Origin: Deltaproteobacteria bacterium
GTDB taxonomy: Bacteria; Desulfobacterota; Dissulfuribacteria; Dissulfuribacterales; UBA3076
NCBI GenBank assembly: GCA_027004315.1
Contig: JALTHV010000119.1
Location: 1 to 11,750 of the forward strand
Length of the DNA stretch: 11,750 bases
Direction of reading: 5' to 3'
Both the position numbers and the translations under genes were made by a program. This document shows positions 6,824-11,750 of this stretch, in pieces. Below the pieces are notes generated by a model, which worked only from the letters and a program-made list of their open reading frames with translations, was not told where the DNA came from and did not search any database. Within the stretch, counting starts at the first letter, position 1; every line of letters begins with the position of its first letter.

Positions 6824-7041
6824 GACGGTTAGTAACTTCTCAATAAGTTGGGGCATCATTTTTGGTAACCGATCATATTCCCCCCGGCCAGCGGTAACTT
6901 TTTTCAGGGTTTCAGGAGCATCGCTTGATGCACAAGATCAGGGCACTGCCCATTAATCCGCACTGAAACCCTGAAAAAAGTTACCGCTGGCCGGAGACGC
7001 GAACGGTTACGCCAGAACTTATTGAGAAGTTACGACGGTTA
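6824..7041. repeat. 8-base target duplication around copy C: GACGGTTA
   Basis: GACGGTTA at 6824-6831 and 7034-7041 directly abuts both ends of copy C. The octamer is the terminal sequence of copy B, so C inserted one base short of B's right end. Confidence 0.8.
6832..7033. mobile_element. MITE-like element copy C nested in copy B
   Basis: A 202-base element with perfect 18-base terminal inverted repeats, GTAACTTCTCAATAAGTT (6832-6849) and its reverse complement (7016-7033). It is flanked by the exact octamer GACGGTTA (6824-6831 and 7034-7041). Inside is a full copy of the A/B family hairpin (6865-7010), whose main arms 6884-6915 and 6963-6994 are perfectly complementary over 32 bases. The 47-base apical part can form two small hairpins, GCATC/GATGC and GGGC/GCCC. 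The perfect arms suggest it is the youngest of the three copies. It has no protein-coding capacity. Confidence 0.85.
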
Positions 7042-7090
7042 CGCTTAAAGGTGTCAATTTCTAGAAAAAAAATCTAGTTACGTCAACATA

Positions 7091-7120
7091 TTGACTAATT
7101 TTAATAAATATCCCTATTCT
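7091..7120 (+). promoter_or_regulatory. Candidate fliA promoter
   Basis: TTGACT (7091-7096, five of six) and TATTCT (7115-7120, four of six) are 18 bases apart in AT-rich sequence just beyond the MITE cluster. Start near 7127 would leave a leader of about 295 bases. No sigma-54 or sigma-28 type promoter was convincing in this stretch. Confidence 0.4.
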
Positions 7121-7422
7121 ACCGAAGATTCCACCTGCTATGTCAGGTTCAATTTTTTGTCAGTGTGACATAATCTAACTACACTCTATTCCCTGAGAAA
7201 TAGTGCGTTGCATCCGGGATGCCTTGGCAAAAGGTGCCCATCCAGGCTTTTTGGTACAGGTGTTGCTTCTGTCGATTAAGATAGGGTCTATATAGGTCCT
7301 CATCTTTTTTTGGCTTCCGGGCCAGACTACTAAAGGAGGAAAAATCAAGATAGACCTGATGTGAAGCCAATTAAGGCTAAGGGCCCAGGGAAGAGATTAG
7401 ATTAAATGAGGGGGCGGGTATC
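7121..7422 (+). other. Long structured leader before fliA, unassigned
   Basis: There is no credible gene here. It holds the palindrome TGTCA-GTG-TGACA (7158-7170), a hairpin GCATC-CGG-GATGC (7210-7222), and a small GGCA/TGCC pair (7226-7229, 7235-7238). Two long-range pairings are also possible: TTGGCTTC (7310-7317) with GAAGCCAA (7363-7370), and GGTCTAT (7285-7291) with ATAGACC (7350-7356). The last two share the same outer-inner geometry and could fold together. It does not match the cyclic di-GMP riboswitch consensus as I know it. A regulatory RNA leader is possible but unproven. Confidence 0.3.
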
Positions 7423-8283
7423 ATGTTGATGGCAGCACCAAATCTTGATGAAAGTATTTTCTCAACAAACAAGAAAATAAGGGCAAAATTTTCCAAGATA
7501 ACACTTAAGGACTATACAAATATATTTTTCAGTGAGGGAAAGCCAATTACACGGGAGAGGCGTAATGAGCTGATTCTCAAGTATCAGCCCCTGATAAGAT
7601 ATGTTGCCGGGAAACTCGCCATGCGTCTTCCTCCCAATGTATCGCCGGATGATCTCATGATTTCAGGTGTCATTGGCCTGATGGATGCCATTGAAAAATT
7701 CGATCCAACGAAAAAAATTCGTTTCAAGACCTATGCAGAGTTCCGCATCCGTGGGGCTATGTTGGATGAGCTTAGATCTCTAGATTGGGTCCCAAGGTCC
7801 ATAAGGAAAAAATCTACAGAGCTGGCAAAGACCTATCAACGTCTGGAGAAAGAATTTGGGCGTCCTGCAGAGGATAGAGAGGTAGCCGAGGCCATGGGAC
7901 TCAGCATGGAAAAATTTTACAAGTTACTGGACAAGACAAAAAATATAACCTTCCTCGATATAGATATGATCCGGAGAAAGATGCCGGAGAAGAATAATAA
8001 GGATCCTTTTGAGTTAGTGGCAGGCGACAGTGAGACAGACCCTTCTATCATCTTGAACAAGAACGAGGTCAAGAGAATTTTGGCAGAGGCCATAATAGCC
8101 CTTCCGGAAAAAGAAAAACTCGTAGTTTCCCTCTATTACTATGAGGATCTCACCATGCGGGAGATAGGAGAGATCATGGGATATACAGAGTCACGTATTT
8201 CTCAGATGCATACCAAGGCCATGTTAAGGCTGAGAGGTCATCTAAATCCTGTTATGGAAGAAATCACCCATAATTTTGCATAA
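7423..8283 (+). CDS. fliA: RNA polymerase sigma factor FliA/WhiG family (sigma-28)
   Basis: A 286-residue alternative sigma factor that directs RNA polymerase to late flagellar and chemotaxis promoters. Region 2 runs from about 47 to 130, with the core-binding stretch DDLMISGVIGLMDAIEKFD (76-94) and the -10-recognising FKTYAEFRIRGAMLDELR (101-118) followed by DWVPRSIRKK. Region 3 spans about 131-180. Region 4 ends in the helix-turn-helix LTMREIGEIMGYTESRIS (243-260) that contacts the -35 box. An N-terminal extension of about 40 residues precedes the usual start. The ATG at 7423 follows GAGGGGG (7408-7414) at good spacing; ATG 7429 is a possible alternative. No flagellar structural gene is in the window, so it is a stand-alone regulator here, facing a PilZ gene. 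An anti-sigma factor FlgM is not visible. Confidence 0.92.
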   Translation: MLMAAPNLDESIFSTNKKIRAKFSKITLKDYTNIFFSEGKPITRERRNELILKYQPLIRYVAGKLAMRLPPNVSPDDLMISGVIGLMDAIEKFDPTKKIRFKTYAEFRIRGAMLDELRSLDWVPRSIRKKSTELAKTYQRLEKEFGRPAEDREVAEAMGLSMEKFYKLLDKTKNITFLDIDMIRRKMPEKNNKDPFELVAGDSETDPSIILNKNEVKRILAEAIIALPEKEKLVVSLYYYEDLTMREIGEIMGYTESRISQMHTKAMLRLRGHLNPVMEEITHNFA

Positions 8284-8332
8284 GTTTTTATCCATACCAC
8301 TGACTTTTCTGATCTACATAACGGGTCATTAG

Positions 8333-9010
8333 TCAATCCTCGGCATATGCCTCTTTGTAACGCATCTTCCTTTCAATTTCCCTGATCTTACTAGAGAGGA
8401 TATCTTGTATCTTTCTGTCGAGATTCAAGAATTGAACGGATACGGCCTCCAGCTTCTTCACCATCCGGCCACTGATCGACGAAATTCTCAAGGATTGTGC
8501 GTCAATATTATAAGCCTGTGCATCTATCTGTAAGGTTAACCTTAGCCTCTCTTTCGGTATTACAGAATAATCTTTGCTATGAGTAAACTTGGCACCGCCG
8601 AGTGAGATATTAAGAATATTCACCTTCTCTTCTTTAAAAAAAAGGGCTAAGCCGCAATCAAGCGGCGGTTCCAATCTGTAAAACAATCTCAGGTTGAAGG
8701 GCTCATGCCTAGGTTCTGGTACTATTACTATAGCCTGCACAGTTCCAGATCCGGATAGCCTGTAGTCCGTGACAATATCTGTCAATTTTCCATCGACGCC
8801 ATATCGGACCCAACCACCTTTTTCCATCGTGAGGTAAGTAACCTTGACCTTTTCCCCAATATTATAGCTTGCTATGGGTGAGACAGTTTGAGAGACTACT
8901 ATTCTTTCATTATTGAGATCGTAGACTGTTGCCCTCCTGACATCGATTTTCTCTTTCAACCAGTCGAAATCAAGGACGATATCTACATTCGATCCTGGGA
9001 TAATGTCCAT
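8333..9010 (-). CDS. PilZ-domain cyclic di-GMP-binding protein
   Basis: A 225-residue protein with a YcgR-like layout. Residues 1-95 are a beta-rich N-terminal domain (GSNVDIVLDF... IGEKVKVTYL), and residues 105-210 are a PilZ domain. The complete cyclic di-GMP signature is present: R108-x3-R112 in LRLFYRLEP and N134-x-S136-x2-G139 in NISLGG. The C-terminus is a charged helix. YcgR-type proteins slow flagellar motors or alter adhesion when cyclic di-GMP is high, and its place opposite fliA fits that, though this is inference. The start ATG at 9010 has a weak GAGGAT upstream. Two TATAAT words lie on the minus strand at 9080-9075 and 9068-9063, without a convincing -35 box. It ends 49 bases from fliA, and no strong terminator is seen between them. 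Confidence 0.82.
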   Translation of the reverse strand: MDIIPGSNVDIVLDFDWLKEKIDVRRATVYDLNNERIVVSQTVSPIASYNIGEKVKVTYLTMEKGGWVRYGVDGKLTDIVTDYRLSGSGTVQAIVIVPEPRHEPFNLRLFYRLEPPLDCGLALFFKEEKVNILNISLGGAKFTHSKDYSVIPKERLRLTLQIDAQAYNIDAQSLRISSISGRMVKKLEAVSVQFLNLDRKIQDILSSKIREIERKMRYKEAYAED

Positions 9011-9105
9011 TGCTGCGTATCCTCAGATGCTACTTTGCCCTGGAGTTTTTCGATGTAAGATGATTATATTGACTATTATAAAACATCTTGTCCAGGCCCG
9101 CAGTC

Positions 9106-9134
9106 TTGCAAAAGTACACTGGTTGACATACGAT
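9106..9134 (+). promoter_or_regulatory. Weak candidate promoter for amrS
   Basis: TTGCAA (9106-9111) and TACGAT (9129-9134) are 17 bases apart, each four of six to consensus. The start near 9141 would leave only about 17 bases of leader, enough for the GGAGG at 9145-9149. A better-looking TTGACA at 9123-9128 has no -10 box at a usable distance. Confidence 0.25.
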
Positions 9135-9157
9135 AATCTAAAAAGGAGGATCCTGAC

Positions 9158-10171
9158 ATGAAAGAGGCCCTTTTTTATACGGCTGAAGAAAATGGAAAGG
9201 TACAATGCCAACTCTGCAACCATCACTGTCACATCAAACCTGGAAAGAGAGGGATCTGTGGAGTCCGTGAGAACAGGGATGGTAAGCTTTATAGCCTTGT
9301 TTACGGAAAAATAATCTCGGCCAGCTCTGATCCAATTGAAAAGAAACCCCTCTTTCATTTCCTGCCGGGTTCAACCTCTTATTCTATTGCTACCGTAGGC
9401 TGTAACTTCAGGTGCCTGCACTGTCAAAACTGGCAAATTTCTCAGTATCCGCATAACCATGGAGGGGAGATAGCAGGGGAAGACGAAAGCCCGAAAGGCA
9501 TTGTGAATGCCGCTCTACTGGCCGGGTCAAAGAGCATCAGCTATACCTATGTTGAGCCCACAATTTTTTATGAGCTGGCCTATGATTGTGCAGTTTTGGG
9601 CAAAAAGGAGGGGCTCAGGAACGTCTTTGTCAGCAATGGCTATATGAGTCCGGATGTGACCCGGCATCTAGCTCCGGTCCTGGACGCAATAAATATCGAT
9701 ATAAAGGGTTTTACGGAGAAATTCTACCATGAGGTATGTGGAGCAAGGCTTAAGCCAGTCCTTGACAACGTATCTCTGATGCACAAATTGGGAGTATGGG
9801 TAGAGGTGACAACCCTAGTTATTCCTGGATGGAACGATTCTAAAGAAGAGTTGAGAGATATAGCCAGATTTATAAAGGGAGTCGATCCATCAATCCCATG
9901 GCACGTCACTGCATTTTATCCTACCTATAAGATGTTAGACAGGCCACCTACTCCAGTTGCCACTTTGCGTACCGCGAGGGAGATAGGCCTTGAGGAAGGC
10001 CTGCGATTTGTCTATGAAGGCAATATCCCCGGTGAAGGGGGAGAAAATACCTATTGTCCGACCTGTGGCGCAGAAGTCATCAGGAGGTACGGTTTCACAA
10101 TAGTGGAAAATCGGCTGTCAGACGGAAAATGTGATAAGTGCGGAGAGACCATACAAGGGGTCTGGACCTAA
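9158..10171 (+). CDS. amrS: AmrS: AmmeMemoRadiSam-system radical SAM enzyme
   Basis: A 337-residue radical SAM protein of the AmrS family, which is usually found with AmmeMemoRadiSam partner proteins A (AMMECR1) and B (Memo-like). The reaction of the family is not settled. An N-terminal cysteine-rich segment (C17, C20, C24, C34) precedes the SAM iron-sulfur motif C82-x3-C86-x2-C89 (CNFRCLHCQNW). GGEIAGEDE... and IDIKGF occupy the barrel, and a C-terminal zinc-ribbon-like pair C300/C303 and C325/C328 closes the protein. The ATG at 9158 follows AAAAGGAGG with GGAGG at 9145-9149, an excellent ribosome site. The partner genes are not inside the window, so it stands alone, divergent from the PilZ gene. 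It shares a 3' hairpin with holA. Confidence 0.93.
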   Translation: MKEALFYTAEENGKVQCQLCNHHCHIKPGKRGICGVRENRDGKLYSLVYGKIISASSDPIEKKPLFHFLPGSTSYSIATVGCNFRCLHCQNWQISQYPHNHGGEIAGEDESPKGIVNAALLAGSKSISYTYVEPTIFYELAYDCAVLGKKEGLRNVFVSNGYMSPDVTRHLAPVLDAINIDIKGFTEKFYHEVCGARLKPVLDNVSLMHKLGVWVEVTTLVIPGWNDSKEELRDIARFIKGVDPSIPWHVTAFYPTYKMLDRPPTPVATLRTAREIGLEEGLRFVYEGNIPGEGGENTYCPTCGAEVIRRYGFTIVENRLSDGKCDKCGETIQGVWT

Positions 10172-10198
10172 TTGCCGTAACAATAGAGTCAAATCAGT

Positions 10199-10244
10199 AA
10201 ACGTTCATGCCAGGGGATAACGAAATCCCCCGTCATGGACGTTT
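10199..10244. terminator. Bidirectional hairpin between amrS and holA
   Basis: AAACGTTCATG (10199-10209) pairs with CATGGACGTTT (10234-10244) with one mismatch, and an inner AGGGGAT/ATCCCCC stem closes the loop around AACGA. It lies between two convergent genes. There is no long T-run on either side, so it would be a weak terminator or an mRNA-end stabiliser. It overlaps the last codons and stop (10233-10235) of holA. Confidence 0.55.
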
Positions 10245-11621
10245 GGGATAATCATTGGTTGAAACCAAACGAAAGATCAATCTCTCAATAATTACCCTAT
10301 CTGGGACCTGACCTCCCTTGATCTCGATATCCAGCTCGGCCATGGAAGACATCAAATCCAGCATACGCTTCAGTTTAAAGCCCTGTACCCATTTGCTCAT
10401 TTTGTAGAGCACGTAGGGATGAGCAGTCTTAAACGCTGTAGGCAGGACATCTTCCAGAGATTCCTTGATCTGGGGAAGCGTTTTGTCTTTAAAGGTCCCG
10501 TATCTCAAATTCCTGACTGCCCCAAGACCTGGTCCATATTCAATGGCAGACCTCAAGACTATCATTCTCCGTAAAAAATTTGCAATTGTCTGGAGTATGG
10601 CCAGGGGATGGATTCCCTGGGTTAAGAGATAATCCAGGCTGTTGAGGCATTTGCCCAGATCCCTTTCTCCAAGGGCGTCAGTAAGCTGATATAGTTCTTC
10701 TCCCTTGTGCCTTACAACCAGGTCTTGGACGTCCCTAATTCCTATAGTAGTATGTCTCTCTGCCTGGGATAAGAGCTTCTGGACCTCTGTCTTGAGAGCC
10801 ACAAGGTCTTCATGCCCGACTCGTTCTAAGATGCAATTGACTGCCTGAGGCCCTATCTCCCTGTCTCCTTCACTGACCCATTTCCTGATAAGGTCTCTCG
10901 CAAAATCCGCTCCCTGTCTCCTGTCCTTCTTTTCTCTGTCCAGGTCGATTATAGGTCCATATTTTTTGAGCTTTCGGTAAAAAGAACCTCTCTTGTCTAC
11001 TACCTCAGACTCAATAATAAGTACTGAGCAAGATGGGTCTGCCCTCTGGGCAAGCCAAGAGAGGATGCCTTCCCCTGAGGTCCTGTGCCTGGACTCAATA
11101 GGACACAAGTCTCGTCTATTGCTTTCTAGAAACTTCAAAAAATTCCCAACAGGCAGGTCCTTAGGCCAGTCCAAGGCCTCTTTGATCTGTCTCTCAGAGA
11201 GCCCTGTAAGGTCGTCTGGATCTAGGTTTATGTCTGAAAGGATCCTGGAGGTCAATTCTCCTGCCCTGGCATTATTCCCTGTATCCAAGGCTGCATAGAT
11301 CTTTTTCCATCGGGCCTTTGTAGTGCCTGCAGATACCAGAAAAGGCGGGTCCTGGAGCAGAACTACCTTACGGCCAGGGAAGAGGCCTCTGCTATCAAGG
11401 AGTTCCAGCGTAGTGCCCTCTGAGAAAGAATCGCCAGATAAGACATCGAGGTTGAACTCCCTTGTCCCTTCAGAGAGCAGACAATCTATTAATTTCTCTA
11501 TCTGGGGGGCTATAATCGGCCTGTCACCTATAAATAGATAGACAGGATAGATCTTCCCGGCCTCTGCCACCTTGAAGACTTCTTTGAGCTGGCTGAGGTA
11601 TCTTTTCGATGTAATGCCCAT
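10233..11621 (-). CDS. holA: DNA polymerase III delta subunit (HolA), enlarged
   Basis: A 462-residue clamp-loader delta subunit, which opens the sliding clamp ring during replication. The usual length is about 330-350. N-terminal PVYLFIGDR (26-34) corresponds to the family's PVYLLxGDE strand, and GRKVVLLQDPPFL (83-95) to the next conserved strand. CSVLIIESEVVDKRGSFYRKL (198-218) is the typical delta signature. Residues 230-460 are the AAA+ lid and collar helices, with LERVGHEDLVALKTEVQKL near 265. The extra length lies mostly between about 100 and 195, a polar segment (NNARAGELTSRI...) where ordinary delta subunits have a short loop. The ATG at 11621 has no clear Shine-Dalgarno, only AAGAT. 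A terminal-repeat-like sequence begins 15 bases upstream of it. Upstream partners, if any, lie beyond the right edge. Confidence 0.82.
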   Translation of the reverse strand: MGITSKRYLSQLKEVFKVAEAGKIYPVYLFIGDRPIIAPQIEKLIDCLLSEGTREFNLDVLSGDSFSEGTTLELLDSRGLFPGRKVVLLQDPPFLVSAGTTKARWKKIYAALDTGNNARAGELTSRILSDINLDPDDLTGLSERQIKEALDWPKDLPVGNFLKFLESNRRDLCPIESRHRTSGEGILSWLAQRADPSCSVLIIESEVVDKRGSFYRKLKKYGPIIDLDREKKDRRQGADFARDLIRKWVSEGDREIGPQAVNCILERVGHEDLVALKTEVQKLLSQAERHTTIGIRDVQDLVVRHKGEELYQLTDALGERDLGKCLNSLDYLLTQGIHPLAILQTIANFLRRMIVLRSAIEYGPGLGAVRNLRYGTFKDKTLPQIKESLEDVLPTAFKTAHPYVLYKMSKWVQGFKLKRMLDLMSSMAELDIEIKGGQVPDRVIIERLIFRLVSTNDYPKRP

Positions 11622-11636
11622 ATCTTAAATTTATCC

Positions 11637-11655
11637 GTAGCTTCTCAATAAGTCC
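11637..11655. repeat. Terminal-repeat-like sequence of the copy C family, at window edge
   Basis: GTAGCTTCTCAATAAGTCC (11637-11655) matches the 18-base end of copy C at all but about three positions, in the same outward-to-inward order. This is probably the left end of another element extending beyond the window, or a solo remnant. No matching right end is seen up to 11750. Preceding bases ATTTATCC (11629-11636) would be one half of a target duplication. Confidence 0.5.
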
Positions 11656-11700
11656 ATGCATGAGCCACAAAAAGACTCCTGTAAATTAAAGGAACAGAAA

Positions 11701-11727
11701 ACAGGTCAGACAGGATTAACAGGATAT
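11701..11727. repeat. Three degenerate 9-base tandem repeats beginning ACAGG
   Basis: ACAGG recurs exactly every nine bases at 11701, 11710 and 11719, each followed by a variable four-base tail. This resembles the CAGGATTAACAGGAT-type intergenic repeats I know from several genomes. No function is implied, and it may be part of the element starting at 11637. Confidence 0.4.
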
Positions 11728-11750
11728 ATTTGAATATTTCTCCCTTTCCG

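Larger units (their letters stand above)
6665..7042. mobile_element. MITE-like element copy B, interrupted by copy C
   Basis: It begins GTAACTGTTCAC at 6665 and, once the nested copy C is removed, ends GACGGTTAC (6824-6831 plus base 7042). It is flanked by a perfect 8-base duplication, GCTTAAAG (6657-6664 and 7043-7050). Without the nested insertion it would be 168 bases. Its core hairpin arms start CCGGCCAGCGGTAG (from 6683) and end CTACCGCTGGCCGG (to 6792). A first right-end-like stretch finishing GGTTGC (6808) is followed by a second, GACGGTTAC, as if the terminal repeat had been duplicated. Its left end supplies the stop codon of the upstream fusion gene. Confidence 0.8.
6657..7050. repeat. 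8-base target duplication around copy B: GCTTAAAG
   Basis: GCTTAAAG occurs at 6657-6664, immediately before the element's first G, and again at 7043-7050, immediately after its last C. Both are exact. The left copy is coding: it spans the end of the native RfaE2 reading frame. Confidence 0.8.

Noticed and set aside
4211..7033. CRISPR array from repeated palindromic sequence
   Set aside because: The repeats are few, long and unevenly spaced, with 8-base target duplications and no uniform spacers or cas genes.
7200..7260. Cyclic di-GMP (GEMM) riboswitch before fliA
   Set aside because: Attractive by context, but the conserved GEMM core bases are not found.
7179..7370. 63-residue minus-strand reading frame in the fliA leader
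   Set aside because: It begins with TTG, has no ribosome site, and its composition shows no recognisable domain. It also overlaps the paired leader structure.
8284..8332. Terminator between fliA and the PilZ gene (TGACT ... AGTCA)
   Set aside because: The stem is only five bases around a long loop, with no T-run after it.
9091..9111. Sigma-54-like GG...GC elements upstream of amrS
   Set aside because: The GG to GC spacing is one base too long and the first T of TGGC is missing.
9023..9358. 111-residue minus-strand reading frame
   Set aside because: It overlaps the strongly supported start of amrS, and its sequence looks like an antisense shadow.

Overview
The window reads as chromosomal core sequence from an anaerobic Gram-negative bacterium, most likely a sulfur-metabolising member of the Desulfobacterota (former Deltaproteobacteria). 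That is an inference from gene content: an ATP-dependent corrinoid reductive activator, an AmrS-type radical SAM enzyme, a flagellar sigma-28, a PilZ protein, and lipopolysaccharide heptose chemistry. No marker here fixes the species.

Layout. Positions 1-32 hold the 5' end of tmRNA (ssrA) on the minus strand, running off the left edge. It is divergent from a complete tRNA-Glu(CTC) at 222-297, and each has its own sigma-70-like promoter. A 556-residue protein that distantly resembles galactose-1-phosphate uridylyltransferase follows (512-2182, +). It converges on, and overlaps by 18 bases, a 627-residue 2Fe-2S/ASKHA protein of the RACo family (2165-4048, -). The RACo-like gene is divergent from a two-gene operon (4421-6696, +). 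That operon encodes a GalE-type sugar epimerase and a striking single-chain fusion of a nitrilase-superfamily amidohydrolase with the heptose-1-phosphate adenylyltransferase RfaE2. Then come a long non-coding stretch, sigma factor FliA (7423-8283, +), a PilZ protein (8333-9010, -), AmrS (9158-10171, +), a shared hairpin, and an enlarged DNA polymerase III delta subunit, HolA (10233-11621, -).

The main non-coding discovery is a family of roughly 145-base palindromic elements. Copies sit at 4211-4357, at 6665 onward, and nested at 6832-7033. They start GTAAC, end GTTAC, and are flanked by 8-base direct repeats. At 6657-7050 two pairs of perfect 8-base duplications prove one element inserted inside another. 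The ends and the duplication size resemble the IS66 transposase family, so I read them as non-autonomous (MITE-like) derivatives. One copy has rewritten the C-terminus of the nitrilase-RfaE2 fusion, and another lies between the divergent RACo and epimerase promoters. A further terminal-repeat-like sequence lies just upstream of holA at 11637.

How the genes fit together. The epimerase and the fusion plausibly serve surface polysaccharide or LPS core synthesis. FliA and the PilZ protein point to motility and its control by cyclic di-GMP. RACo reactivates a corrinoid protein whose gene is not in this window. AmrS, HolA, ssrA and tRNA-Glu appear to be unrelated housekeeping or accessory genes.
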